DNA of 64,000 bases from Schistosoma mansoni (Eukaryota; Platyhelminthes; Trematoda; Strigeidida; Schistosomatidae), in NCBI RefSeq assembly GCF_000237925.1, contig NW_017386009.1, positions 806,001 to 870,000 of the forward strand, written 5' to 3'. Of the stretch, positions 23,760 to 35,959 are shown piece after piece; position 1 is the first letter of the stretch; every line of letters begins with the position of its first letter. A program made the translations under genes and the position numbers. The notes under the pieces are model-generated. The model did no database searches. It was not told the DNA's origin and worked only from the letters and a program-made list of their open reading frames with translations.

Positions 23760-26700
23760 GTTTCCTCTTGATGGCTGTAAGTTGCTTCTAGTTTTTGGGG
23801 ACTGTTTGCGGAACAGACTGCTTTGTAGGACATAAGATCATGTGCAGTAAGGAATCACAATGAGCGTCCACGTCAAGTTGGGGGTGAACACCCCGATCCA
23901 CCTGCTTTTGATTGTCCTTTAAGGTTGACACATACAACCGTTTAAAATTCAGACCCAGATTCAGTAGTAAGGACAGAAGATCTACGGCCCCGTGTTATCC
24001 CTCTTCTCGTATGCTTCCATCAGTGTCCAGCCTTCTCTTCAATGAGTCAATTGAGTATGCGAACACTACTGCTTCGGGCAACAGGTTCCAAGAACTGATG
24101 ACTCAGCGTGAAAACTTGTTTGCCACGGGGTGTTTTGTTCATTCATGGCTTATCTACTCACCTGCTGTGTCCTATGAGTTATCGCGAAAAAGAAAGGATA
24201 TATATGGTCTAAAACCATTTCTCGGTAACCTACACGTCAAAATCGGATCACCTCTTAATCTGAGGTAGGACAGAGTAAAGTGGTCTATCATTTCAAGCCG
24301 CTCTTTGTATCATGAATCACTGTCACACCAAGGTCCGAGTGGAACCGGCCCATGGGTGTAGGCACTTCCTCTATGTTGTACCTATTTATCTTTGTATCCT
24401 CAAAGTGCATGTAGACATACTTTGCCGTGTCGATAGGTATCAGCCACTCTTAAGATCAGCTAATCACAATATATTGAGCAATTGGTCTTAAGATTTTGGG
24501 GTGTGGTTCATCCGGCTATGTTGACTTTTCCGTGTCTAAGGTGCTAAGCGCATTAAGGATATCGTCTGGACAGGAGTCCACAGTGAGCAGACTGTCCATT
24601 GACTTTGTATTTTGATCTGGTTCTTCATCTAGAAGAGGCTCCTGAGTGAAAACTTTCCCGAAGTAGTTTGCCATGGCATCTGATTTCTCCTGATCATCCT
24701 ACAACATTTCAGATCCACACCCTTCCTTAATTAGCTTGCAAACCCAATGTTGTGTTCTTGTTTTGTAATTTGTGTATGAGAATAGTCTCTTAGGCTGTGT
24801 GATTACAAATTAGGCTAACTGAATTTCATATTTTCTCTGAGCTTCTTGGAAAGTATGTATCGACTTATTTCGTACCGCCCTGTAGTGTTCCATCGTACTT
24901 GCAGTACCAAGGTTGATGGCGATTTTTGAACATTTCCTCTTTCGTCTTATAAAACGTCGAATATCCCGGTCCATCCAAGGATGGTCGTGTTTCTTCATTT
25001 TCCTTGGGACTGTCCAGGTTATAATTGGTCGAGTAGCCTGGTTGCATAACCGCCGGAAATTAGTGTGTGCCCCTTCTACTGATGCGACTGAGTCAATTAT
25101 CCAGTTTTTAGCTGATGATGCAGAGTTGATTGACTTCATGTCTGCCTTCCATATGCAAGGACTGGTCGGCGCAACTGTTTGACGAGCCATTTTCAGCCAC
25201 TGACTTCAATAAGATGACTTCTCCCTAGAAGTGATACGAAAGTCATTTGACCAACATCATCACTGTGTGTAAAGACTGAGTCCATCTGAGCTTTCTATGT
25301 CCACCGTTATCTTGAGCACTGCAATTTTATTTTGTAGGCTGCGAGCACTTGTATAACACAGCTTTAACCCTGTGGAGAACTTTCTTTTATCACACTGAGT
25401 GGTTTGGGAATTGTTTCGCTCCGAACATCTAAAGTGTGGAAACCCTCAAGTGCGAGGTTCTTCAACGTTCTCGTGGTGTCCATTCATTTCTATCTCTGCC
25501 GATCATATTTTAATACTGTCAACCAGGCTGAGATCTCCACTTATATATATTGCGGACTCAATAGGTCTGCATTGGTTTCCCAGTATTAGGTTTTCTTTCT
25601 TCAACTGGAACAAAGGTAATCTTTAAGAGTCGGCTTTTCTGAATGCTTTCAGAATCCACTTTTTGCCTTGTTCTATAGAGCTTATAGATGCCAACTCCTG
25701 TTACTGTTTCTAGGAGTAGCTTGCTTATAAGGAAACTAGTGTAGCACAGGTCGCATTCAAGTCTAATCTTTGGTTCTTTTTCGGAAGATTCTCTTAACTT
25801 ATGGAAAATGACTGGCCTGTCAGCGAGGTCTATCTTAACAAGCTGTGGAGTTTTAATTACTAAAACCTTTTCTTCCTGTAGTCCGATTTAGCGTCACATG
25901 TGAATTTATCACTCTAATTCCTTACTTTTCTTTTTCTGGGTGTAATTGTAAGCAAATCATTTACCTTATTATATCTCTTGATCACACCATCTACACCTGT
26001 TATGCTTTGCTCCCCCATGGTCTGTTTTGCTTTGATATGTGAATCCAGCACTGAAACCATCGATTCACATACCTTACTGTTGCATATAATTTGTTTATTT
26101 CCAGCGGTCTTTTCTCTTTTCTTTTAACAAGGCCTACATCTGTGTGCTTATTATGCGCTTCTCTAATGAGGTACACCTTGATGGTCGCATTCTAACCCAA
26201 AGCTGAACTCATGACAACACGCACTGTCTCCTCGAAAACTGGAATCTGCTCATCTACTGCCACCTGCATATTTGAGGGCAGATATACTCGATGAGGATGC
26301 CTTGCCTCAGTCTTGTTGATAAGACTGAAGACTATGACTGCATGATCACTTTTCTCATGGGAGCCAAGGGTGAGACCTTTTCAAATATAAATTCTTAGTT
26401 TGTAAACACGCAGTCCAAGCGCGACGGCGTCTGACTATCTCTCCAACGAGTTGCTAACTTGACATTTCTGAATAATTCCAGATCTTTAATGAGGTTAAAG
26501 AACCGAGCTTCAGTAGAACTGTCACCTCCAATGAACGTATGTTCGGCGAAGCTGACTTAAGGAAGATTGAAGTCTCCTGGAATCAGGATATGGGTGTATT
26601 CGAGACGAGTAGAGGGGGATAACCCCGCAGCATGCAACGACTAAACTCGGTGTAAACGGTGCGCTTCCTGTAGACGGCTCCAACTAGACACTTCGAGGTG

Positions 26701-26900
26701 TAAGACAATCTTACTAAGAACCATAGAGATTCGTCAAAATTGGTAAACTCTTGAGTGTATACTTGATGTACTGCCAAGCAGGATCACAGGCATAGGGCCA
26801 CTTCGTCCCCACTCCTGTTTTTCTGTCGTTGCGAAGCAAAGACGTGCCGGTTGTTGCTAGCTCCTGATCTGTAATTTGAGATTTCCATATTTTAGACAAT
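23760..26900 (-). mobile_element. Decayed CR1-like LINE, endonuclease to RT C-terminus
   Basis: Read on the minus strand from right to left: endonuclease remnants near 26,890-26,400 (ESLWFLVRLS followed by LVGAVYRK), the linker with an open frame at 25,190-24,810 (WMDRDIRRFIRRKRK), the start of RT near 24,500 (PDEPHPKIL), then directly the RT C-terminal block near 24,250-24,020 (RGDPIL, SSWNLLPEAVV, SIDSLKRRLD). The middle of the RT is missing, so there is an internal deletion, and several frame breaks occur. The motif order is that of CR1-clade elements such as schistosome SR1/Perere types. This is an old copy. Confidence 0.75.
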
Positions 26901-27309
26901 TCTGTGAGATGAGTATTATTATTGTTGGAATTATAAACCCCCTATTGCAATGGATTAAGTTTTTCCTCACAAGCAGATGCCAAATAACCAAGATTAACTC
27001 TACAACATCTACACCTCGTCCAATAACCAGTGGTGTTGTGCAGGGTAGTGTCTTGGGTCCATTGCTCATAATAATCTACATCAATAATATACGCAAGTGC
27101 TTTAGCACACGTAAGACCTACCTCTACGCTGATGACCTAAAATTTATCCATAAAACTGACATTTGCGATGTACGTAGTACTATGCAAACAATCCAACATG
27201 AACTAAACAAGGTAGACAACTGGTGCAAACGCTGGAGGTTAGGGTTCAACACAGAGAAATGTGATTGGCTACGTATTGGAGATACGTCTCTCAAAATGAA
27301 ACTAGCACT
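26876..27309 (+). mobile_element. CR1-like LINE reverse transcriptase fragment, cut by assembly gap
   Basis: The plus strand encodes RT motifs GVVQGSVLGPL, YADDLKFIHK (catalytic YADD) and LGFNTEKCDWLRIGD. It is then cut by the run of N. Positions 27,071-27,309 are identical to the minus-strand copy at 35,448-35,210. It abuts the oppositely oriented CR1-like copy at its left end. Confidence 0.8.
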
Positions 27310-27509
27310 NNNNNNNNNNNNNNNNNNNNNNNNNNNNNNNNNNNNNNNNNNNNNNNNNNNNNNNNNNNNNNNNNNNNNNNNNNNNNNNNNNNNNNNNNNN
27401 NNNNNNNNNNNNNNNNNNNNNNNNNNNNNNNNNNNNNNNNNNNNNNNNNNNNNNNNNNNNNNNNNNNNNNNNNNNNNNNNNNNNNNNNNNNNNNNNNNNN
27501 NNNNNNNNN
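27310..27509. other. Assembly gap (200 N)
   Basis: This is a run of exactly 200 N, a typical placeholder. The six bases before it (AGCACT) are repeated directly after it, and AGCACTTAACAA after the gap continues the CR1 sequence seen at 35,215-35,204. The flanks may therefore overlap, with little or nothing truly missing. Confidence 0.95.
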
Positions 27510-28137
27510 AGCACTTAACAAATGAATCACTCACGTTCAGTGACCGCTTGTCCAGTGGGGCTGACATTGTGGTAGAACGAAAAAAGAGGAAGGTCGATCA
27601 GATTAAGGTTTAGCACAGGCTCACGAAGTTATTGATTTTTCGACTAATCATTGAAAGAAATGTAGACATCTGTGTTAGGGTTTGGCACAATCGTCAATGA
27701 TGGTCGATCATAAGTGTTATAGCTCAAAAATTGTGGAAGTTTGATGGGCACATTCATCCCTGCAAATTTTGAATTTTAATGTAATTTTGTACTTTTTATT
27801 CTTCAGTTATATTCATTCTCTTTAAAGTATACCTTCTGTCTTTAGTTTTCATCATCGTATTAATCGATGTTCTCACTCAACTAATTCCAGTCTTATTAGT
27901 TTCCTCTGACTGTTCTGCCGTGAAATGTGTCCATTTGTACTAAAACCATATCTTACATTGTTTATGAAAAACTAGTGTGACTATAATGACAGAAATACAT
28001 TCATACTTCATTCTGTCCACAAATAACGAAGTAGATAAAATATTATCTGAAGTAATAAATGAATTTTTTCGTATTCTACCATACTTGTTCCTCAAATAAA
28101 TGAAATTTATTCACTTTTCTTTTGTTTTTGCCCTCAG
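27510..28137. other. AT-rich sequence, no gene recognised
   Basis: Beyond the first dozen bases, which match the CR1 copy, this stretch shows no homology I recognise. Its right end forms a pyrimidine-rich acceptor (TTTGCCCTCAG) for the exon at 28,138. Confidence 0.3.
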
Positions 28138-28218
28138 GATCCTCAAACTGTTGTTTACGAGTTCATGAAGACTGAACCAATTTTATCAGAAATTAATGGA
28201 CAAATGAATTACTACTCT
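28138..28218 (+). CDS. Lone internal coding exon of an unidentified host gene
   Basis: This is an 81-nt exon candidate, 27 codons in phase 0, beginning DPQTVVYEFMKTEP and ending MNYYS. It has a strong acceptor (TTTTTGCCCTCAG) and a perfect donor (GTAAGT). I do not recognise the protein. It is on the same strand as the multi-exon gene that starts being visible at 50,034, but its phase 0 exit does not join the 50,034 exon, which needs a two-base carry-in. At least one more exon would be needed, or it belongs to a different gene. Confidence 0.45.
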
Positions 28219-28261
28219 GTAAGTTATCAATTTATAAATAGTGTAAAATAAATTATTTAGT

Positions 28262-28440
28262 GTTTTACAGTTACATTCATGGGGACAGTGGTTCAGTAGT
28301 TAATATGTTCGATTTTTAGCTACCACATCCTAGGTCCGAACTCCGTTCCATCTACTGCAGTTTGTGGAACTGGGTATTCAATTAACTGTTCACCTAATCG
28401 ATTCATTTTATTTAACCAAATGTTAACACCTTGAATTACG
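28262..28440 (+). repeat. tRNA-derived SINE fragment
   Basis: GGTTCAGTAGTTAATATG resembles box A, and GGTCCGAACTCC about 35 bases later resembles box B. The copy is diverged. It lies in what would be the intron after the lone exon. Confidence 0.45.
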
Positions 28441-28589
28441 TCTTGTTCAGACGTATTATTATTATTACTTAATAGTTCCCCCTCCAATGAGTAGATCATG
28501 AAAGACCTGAAACTTATTGTTGAGGGCTACCTTGAGTCCGTCGAGTCTGTCAGTATCCCGAAGAAAGGCTGTATTGAACTTTTATGTTC

Positions 28590-29650
28590 TCGTTCCGTTG
28601 TTCAGTGCTTCCTGAGTTCCAATTTCATGTTGGCGACCAGCAAATGATGATCTGATTCTATATCAGCCCCTCTCCTGGTTCTCATATCCCCCATCTTCCT
28701 CCTGAACCTTTTGTTGGTGCAGATATGGTCGATTTGGTTCTGTATAGTGTGGTCCGGTGAAGTCCAGGTGGTTTCGTGAATGCGTTTACGTGGGAATATA
28801 GTGCCGCCTATGACCAGTTTGTTGATGGCACACATGTTTGCAAATCTCTCACCATTTTCGTTTCTTTCTCCCAATCCATGTTGTCCCATGACGTCTTATC
28901 CAATGTTGTCCATACGAACCTTGGCATTTAAATATCCTATCGAAATGGTCAGGATTTTTGTTGGGCACTTGTCGACGATTGACTGCAGCCTATGGTAGAA
29001 TTGATCTTTAACGTAGTCGTTTGTAGGCGCATAGCATTGGATGACGTTCATTGTAATGCCCTCTCTCTTTGTTTTGAAGGAGGCTTTGATGATCCTTGCT
29101 CCATGAGATTCCCATCCTATAAGTGCATTTTGTGCTTGTTTGGACAGCATCAGTGCAACTCCTTGTGTATGCAGGGCATTTTCTTCTTCATGACCACAGT
29201 ATAACAGAAGTTTTCCTGAAGACAGTCGTTGTTGTCCAACCTGCGTCCAATGTGTTTCACTGATCCCGTGCACCTCCAGGTTGTATCTTTTCATTTTTGC
29301 AGCACCTTGGATGGCTCTCCCAGTCTCCTACATTGTACGAACACTCCATGTACCTAGGTAAATGGTTGCTCTGGTTGCCAGAAGGGGCATCAGCATTGTG
29401 ACTTCCGAAGAAACTCGGCTTTCACCATAAAACGTCACACCTCCCCTAAATGAAAACCTTCTAACTCCCAAGGCAGAGTTTAAATGGTTTGAATTGTTTT
29501 TTCTCGTTAGCGTTTTTTAGCAAGTTAGTTTTCTACGGGATGGGGTGGCTGACCTCATACCCTACCCTCCTCTTTTTTCTGGGCTTGGGAACGGCAGTAG
29601 CTTCATGGGGCTCCAGGCGGAGTTGGATTCGCTATAATATTCTCTCTATT
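28590..29650 (-). mobile_element. SR2-like RTE LINE, leader and endonuclease part
   Basis: The minus strand encodes an apurinic-type endonuclease: VHGISETHW (29,294 onward), then IQCYAPTND, then DQIDHICTNKRFRR, and SDHHLLVANMKL (catalytic SDH). This is the RTE/SR2 endonuclease order. A GC-rich leader (about 29,500-29,640) precedes it. At least one frame change separates the two open frames (29,294-28,896 and 28,889-28,602). The RT part is absent here. Confidence 0.75.
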
Positions 29651-29829
29651 GCTCAGGTTGTGTGATGATACGATAGATCACAAAGAAGTGGGTGCTGAAG
29701 AATGGGAAGTACTATCTGCAATTCGGTAGGTTAAGACAATGTTTGGTTTAACGCGCCTAATCCAGAGATTCTAGCTTCAGTTGTTGACATCATTGGTGGT
29801 AATCCTTGTTGTTGGAATATCGCGAACAG

Positions 29830-32050
29830 CGTTAGCGAATCTTATTTGAAAATCTTCAGTTTTCATCGAGTCATTATGCCTGCTAAAGCACATGCCTCCT
29901 CTATTATTTCTAAAGCCAGACGTCTAATTGGCTTCATAACGAAAAATTTCTTCACGACAGATGCTAAGCTTACCCATTTACAAAATATGTGTACGACCTT
30001 CCCCGGAATACTGCTCTTTTATCTTCTCTAATATGAATACCACTGACAAAATAAGAGTAGAAGATGTTCAAAGACGCTTTACACGCCAACTGCTAGGAAG
30101 TGACACCACTCTTGATTACACAAGTAGATGTAAGCACCTCTCTTTAGAACCTTTATGGCACCGTAGGTTAAGGAACAATCTGGTATTTCTCTACAAAGCA
30201 ATAAATGGACTGTCATTCCTAACCTCCTGCCCAACTATGATCAATGACCCAGCCTATAGACTAAGAAACAATGCATATACACTATTTACCGAAAAACACC
30301 AAAAACAAATGCGTTGTAGGTTTTTTACAGTTCGGTATAGTTTATTGTGGAACAGGTTGCCGATACCTATCCGTAACTGTGACACCTTTATCAAATTTAA
30401 AAGGCTAGTAACCCTGTTACAAAACTCTAAAGAACTTCGCCAACTATTCCTTGAACTCCCGCCTACCAATGAGGCACTTTATTATGGACCGCCCAATATC
30501 TAGACGGAACAAGAATATAACGAACCCCATTGTCATTAGTATGAATATAGCAAAACTAAAGAAAACATGCTTTATCCTTCCCCACTATTTATTGATTATT
30601 AACAATGGCCTTCCGCTCCTAACCCTCATTTTCAGTTTCCGAATCTCTCTAATGGATAAATCCAAATTATTCTTCCTAAGTGTCATGTCCTTTTATTTTT
30701 CTTATTACAAGTAGACAGATAACTCACTAATCTTATGGATGCTGACCAACTAAGGCCGATCAAAAGAAGCTCATATGTCCTAAATTCTTGTGAGTTGTTC
30801 AATGTTTTATTTTTCTTACCCTGAAAATTTTACAATATTCTCTTTCATATCCTCTGATTTGCTATTAGCCCTTACCATCTCTTAACCACATATAATCTGA
30901 CTTGTCTCTTATAACCTTTACCATTAGTTATCTTCATAGTAGTACGATATATTAAATGGATATCTAACCCATAATACAAATGCTATTACCATCTGATTTG
31001 CTTGTAACATGGAACTTGTAGAGACAGTGTATTCAAAATAAGGTCCTTGGTAAAAGCAATATTCATACCGACCACAAACGTAAGAGAGCCTAACATCATA
31101 AAAGGAGGGAGGGTGGCGTTACTGACCAGCAAACATGATGGTGGGGAGATAACTTCAATCCACCTGTGTCTGTGGGGCAGAACATATTAATTACGGCTCC
31201 TTATGTCTAGTGGGATGTCACGAACCAACGGTATTGATGCGAAATTATTCATGCAAAATACCACTTTGAATCATGTTAAAAAAAAGCTGAATTGGTTCCA
31301 CTTCCTACCGAGTAATCCCAATGCAAGCAAACTAGACAATTGGCTGAAAACGAAGCCCACTCCATACCCTATAAAATCTAAAAACGAAAAAGAGAGTTCA
31401 AACAGTTTCTAAAGTAAAGGGAGACAGTCATTTGTATGGGAATACTGTTTTCAGCACTTTATTTTATAATTATACAATTCCATACTTCCTTCTGAACTAC
31501 CTTCATTTATACAGTTCCTTATCCACTCATACCTTGCTCACACTTATTTTTCTTTAACACATTAGTATGCTCTTACCTAATAAGTAATTCAGTAACAGAC
31601 AAATAGACTAAATGGTTATACCTTAACTATTCCTCCATGAATATTGTGTGCTCTGCTTTTCGTCCTTCCTTTTTCTTACACCATTTTCAGCCCCCTGGAG
31701 ATACCCCACCGAAAACAGATATGGCATGGGTGACTTCATCTTACACCATTATTAAAGCCTCAGATATTTCGGAGGGATATAAGGTCGAAGCTTCTAAAAG
31801 CCCCCAACTTCGCATGTATCTATTCTCGACCATCAGCTGTATGTTGCAACGCTACCTTCATTAAGTGCGCCAAGTGTAATATTGACATGTTTCTTACGAA
31901 ATCCATTCACATTCATATCTTATAAAATATCAACCCAGCTGAGTAATTTTCAACAGTGAAAATTGTAACTTCTGTAACAATTTGATCTTGCCTGTAAACC
32001 GGCATGCCTCATGTAACAAACTGTTATTTGAGAATAAATTAATATTATTC
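29830..32050 (+). mobile_element. CR1-like LINE, RT C-terminus and long 3' UTR
   Basis: The RT thumb and C-terminus are encoded at 29,846-30,503 in two overlapping frames, so there is one frameshift near 29,990: KICVRPSPEYCSFIFSN, then RRFTRQLLGSD, then LWNRLPIPIRN. A 3' UTR of about 1.5 kb follows and ends with the family tail TTTGAGAATAAATTAATATT (near 32,045). The same tail recurs at 36,820-37,022, and part of the UTR recurs at 32,590-32,940. Confidence 0.65.
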
Positions 32051-32059
32051 TTTCTGTAA

Positions 32060-32530
32060 ACCAGAATACCAGATTCAAGGATGGGTATGATACATTTTTT
32101 ACATAATAGCAATCTCAATTTTGTTTTTGAAATTTATTACTATGAATCCAGTAAGCTTTCTTGCTTCGGATACTCGACATGCAGTGTGCTCGGAAAGGTT
32201 CAAAATGTTGTCATACCTCAAACGCAAGTCATGAACACTGTTGATAGCTTTTAGTGTGTTTGTGTATAGCCAGATTTAGGTTGAGACTATGGTCAATGTA
32301 AATAACTCCACTTTCGTCAACCCTTACCGACAGCTGCCACAACATAGTTTCATCGTAAAACCTGTTTGTCATCTTGGATTGTGGTCTTCTTTTGTAAGAG
32401 ACAACAATGAATAAACCAATTTTAGATCATCGGCAGAAAGAAAAGGTTTTACCTTGTTGAAATAGTGAGCACACGTTATTGACGAAAAGAGAGAGTGATG
32501 GGCTAATCACACTGATTATATTCATAGGCT
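32060..32530 (-). mobile_element. CR1-like LINE fragment (RT)
   Basis: Minus-strand translation gives pieces such as FVNNVCSLFQQGKTF and, at lower coordinates, KKCIIPILESGILVYRK, matching the RT palm and thumb of CR1-like elements, with several stops. The tail of the plus-strand copy ends inside it, so that copy appears to have inserted into this one. Confidence 0.5.
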
Positions 32531-32589
32531 TAGAGTAGCAAGCTTCAGAGCGAACAGCTTGACCACGTTCTACTGAAAAGGCTTTGACC

Positions 32590-32940
32590 AGTACTTCATC
32601 CACTCATACCATATTTACGCTTGTTTTCTTTGACCTATTAGGATGCTCTTGCTTGAAAAGTATCTTAATAATAGAGAATTAGACTGAGTAGTCCTATCTT
32701 CACTATTCCACCACAAATTACTCAACTTTAATAGACATTAACATTGTCTGCTCTGCTTCTCCTGCTTATTTTCTTCTTACTCTCTTTTTCAGTCACTCCA
32801 AATATGCCACCGAAAACACATATGATAATATTTTTCTGCAAGGGCAGGTACACTCCATTTTTACAGGCACTATCCACAAATTACAACATTAGTTTGCTTA
32901 CAGTATGCTTCCCTAGTAGGGTCGTTAAATAGATGAAGTC
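32590..32940 (+). mobile_element. CR1-like LINE 3' UTR fragment
   Basis: It is a diverged direct repeat of about 31,505-31,870. Both have TCATCCACTCATACC or a close variant, then CTATTCC, then ATGCCACCGAAAACA or a variant at matching spacing. It is therefore a partial second copy of that family's 3' UTR. Confidence 0.5.
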
Positions 32941-34470
32941 AATAAAAGTAAATAACAGTACATTCGTGCATATATCTTGGAGCGTTAATGATTATAGTTA
33001 TGTTTTAGTATTACACTGAGTAGAGTACTTAAAATATATTCCAAAATGGCATCGCATCCACGTTACACACAAGATCCAAGCCAGACATAATTCGGATAGA
33101 ATTCTGGTCGTCCTAAGTATTTATGCAATACAACATTTTAAGTTTATAGTTGTTATAAAGTAGACTTGTAGAGCGCTTGGTGCGAACTATGACTTTGAGA
33201 AAGCACCTACGTCGAGTTTGTTCCAGAGATCAGGAGTTCCTCGACTTCGTCCTCAGAGCGAAATTCTGAAGAGAAAAAGAGAGAAACCGAGGAGCAGCGA
33301 GGCATTTGGATATGAACGATAAACAATGCTTAACATTTTGCAGTGGAACAGATATTGGTATGATAAATTAGGAGATTAAGTTGATACTAGCTCTTGTTGC
33401 TAGAGTGAAATGTGATTAGGGTCTCCAGATGAGAGAATGCTGTGATAGAGAGCAATGGATTGTGATATTTAACAAGGTTCAGTAGGTTCAAGTGATGGAA
33501 GGGAAGTCGAAGTCAGAAAAAGGTAGGTTGTTTATTAGAACGGAAAGTGCTCCAAGAGAGTAAAGTGTTAACGAACACTAATAACTATATCTTTAATTGT
33601 CTTATATTTTTAGTTTTTTATCATCTGATTCCAGCTACACAGTCCTAGCGTGAAAGTCCGAGTTAGAATATTATAGGTTGTCTTAGTAGAATAGCTAATC
33701 CAGCATAAAATTGGAAACATGAGTCTGAATGGTGAGTGCAGGAGAGCAACCTCAATATTACAGGTTGATTGACTTGTTCTCAACCATAAGGAGCCTGATA
33801 CAAACAAAATGCTCTGCTCCACAAACATGCGTGTATTGAAGTCATCACCCTCACCACCAATGCTTGATGGTCAGTAACTCCACCCTCCCTCCTTTTGTGA
33901 TGTTAGGCTCATTTAAGCTCATTTTTGGGCAAATATTATACCTCACACGATTCTCTGTTTCAAGTACTGTTGGGAAACACTATTTCTATAAGTACCATTT
34001 TACACGTTTATCAGGGAGTTACAAATTATGGACTGTGGTTATGGCTTCGATGCAATGCTTTATTTGACTATGGTGTGAAGTATAGGTTGTCAATCAGAGT
34101 ATAGGATTAAAAGGGGTATAATGTAGAATAGTTGTTTGCCAAAGTAGGCGGGAAGGTGTAGAAATACATGAATTATTGATAAGGTAAGGAATGGTGAAAT
34201 ATTATTAATGGCGAGTCAACATAGTGTATAGAAGAGTAAAAATTTGGTATAGAATAAACAAGAAGGATCTCACACTGAATTCGTGTTGATGTTATTGCGT
34301 TCTATCCTAACCTGTTGGTGGGTAACAGGTTATGTAGATGCACGACCACTGGTTGTAGGCAGTCGATTGTGCGTTTCTTTTTACTTTTTGGGGTATTTAT
34401 AAGCGTGGTTTAGCGACCGTGTATTGATAGATCCAGTGAGTTGCCTGTCTACTTCAATTTAAGAGAATTA
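32941..34470. other. No gene recognised
   Basis: About 1.5 kb without a convincing frame or repeat. The short open frames at 33,610-33,828 and 33,864-34,067 have no motif. The right end may include the 3' UTR of the minus-strand CR1-like copy. Confidence 0.3.
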
Positions 34471-34521
34471 GGGGGGAATTATCCAATGCAACTACAAATT
34501 AGGAAAATAAGGCAATTTAGT

Positions 34522-35448
34522 CTACATATGTAGAGAGCCTATTATGTCTGTTTGGGACGCGGGTGTGTCCGTTTGTGCTAGATCTGTGCAGGTGAGGGCT
34601 TGGTCAATAAGTCTTACAAACATATGTAGTTTATCTGCCATGCGTATTTTGGCGGGAAGACTGTTCCGTATTAATGCATACTTGATGAGGAAGAAGTTTT
34701 CCCGAGTTTTTTTATCTGTATTTCTCAACTTTGACTGTGGATACTTTGTCTCGAAGATTGTATCCATGTGAGTCTTGGGAGAGAACTATACTACATGTGG
34801 AATCAGTAAGGTTTTTAAGGAGTTTGAAATATAGAGAATCAAGTTAGACTTGGGCCTTCTTTTCCAGAAGGGTTCTAGTCCTAAGATATGGCATCTGGAT
34901 CTGTAGTCAATGAATGAGTCGTTCTTAAGTATTTTGCGAGTGAAATCTCGTTGTATTCCTACCACCTTAAGTATATCGGATAGACGTAGGTTGGAAAATA
35001 AGAACGAGCAGTAATCGACGATAGGTCTTACACAGACTTTATAAAGAATGATTTTAGTTTCGTTTTGAAAGAAATTACGAAGAATGAAGTCAAACAATCT
35101 CCGCATTTGAGATGCTTTAGTTGAGATATGTTCTGAGAATTTAAGACTGTCTGAGTGATATACCCCTAGGTCAGTTACTGATTTCAGTCTGAGCAGTATG
35201 TTCTTGTTAAGTGCTAGTTTCATTTTGAGAGACGTATCTCCAATACGTAGCCAATCACATTTCTCTGTGTTGAACCCTAACCTCCAGCGTTTGCACCAGT
35301 TGTCTACCTTGTTTAGTTCATGTTGGATTGTTTGCATAGTACTACGTACATCGCAAATGTCAGTTTTATGGATAAATTTTAGGTCATCAGCGTAGAGGTA
35401 GGTCTTACGTGTGCTAAAGCACTTGCGTATATTATTGATGTAGATTAT
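34522..35448 (-). mobile_element. Young 5'-truncated CR1-like LINE
   Basis: From 35,448 leftward the minus strand encodes YADDLKFIHK, CDWLRIGD, YKVCVRPIVDYCSFLFS, RDFTRKIL and, after a frame change near 34,780, RNSLPAKIRMADK. The first 239 bp equal 27,071-27,309 without a difference that I can find. The sharp loss of similarity at 35,448 marks the truncation point. Confidence 0.75.
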
Positions 35449-35959
35449 ATTTCACGCCAGTTTACAGGCGTGTTCAGTTTGATATAAAAAACTAAATTTA
35501 ATGTAGAGAACAAACGTGAAATATAAGATTGTTTTATATTTTCTGGTTCAGTAATTGATAAGTAGTTTATATACGGCATATATCACGGCAAGCCAATGCA
35601 ACTCCAGGGAACTTTTAATTTTTTCTTAAGTGGATAACCTGATGATTTATGAACGTATTTCTTTGAGGTTATCTCCAGTGCCAGAGCGAGTTACTGGTAA
35701 ATATCTACAACTAGAGAAAGTAAGATTAAAGCAAAGAGCCCGGAACAACAAAACAATGATTGCCAGAATATGCCGGTCAGGTTGCCACTGTATATGTTAG
35801 ATATTATTCAAACGTGTTAGAGTTGCTATTGAATTATGGACTGTGGGTTCTTATTTTTCAATGTACCGATTAACGACAGTGAAAGTATAATCAGTGTATC
35901 GGGTTCATTTATATAATCTGTTCCAGTGGGATGATGAAGATCTGTTTCAAAACAATATT
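35449..35959. other. No gene recognised; small inverted repeat
   Basis: An ATTTCACG...CGTGAAAT pair (about 35,450-35,520) bounds a roughly 70-bp stretch and could be a tiny non-autonomous DNA element, but nothing else supports that. Confidence 0.3.

Noticed and set aside
23760-27309. Twin-priming inversion joining the minus and plus CR1-like pieces at about 26,880
   Set aside because: The minus piece already includes the RT C-terminus near 24,100, so it is a separate decayed copy and not just an inverted 5' part of the plus piece.
26876-27613. A 245-codon plus-strand reading frame crossing the gap
   Set aside because: It is open only because the run of N has no stops. The two ends need not be contiguous or in the same frame.
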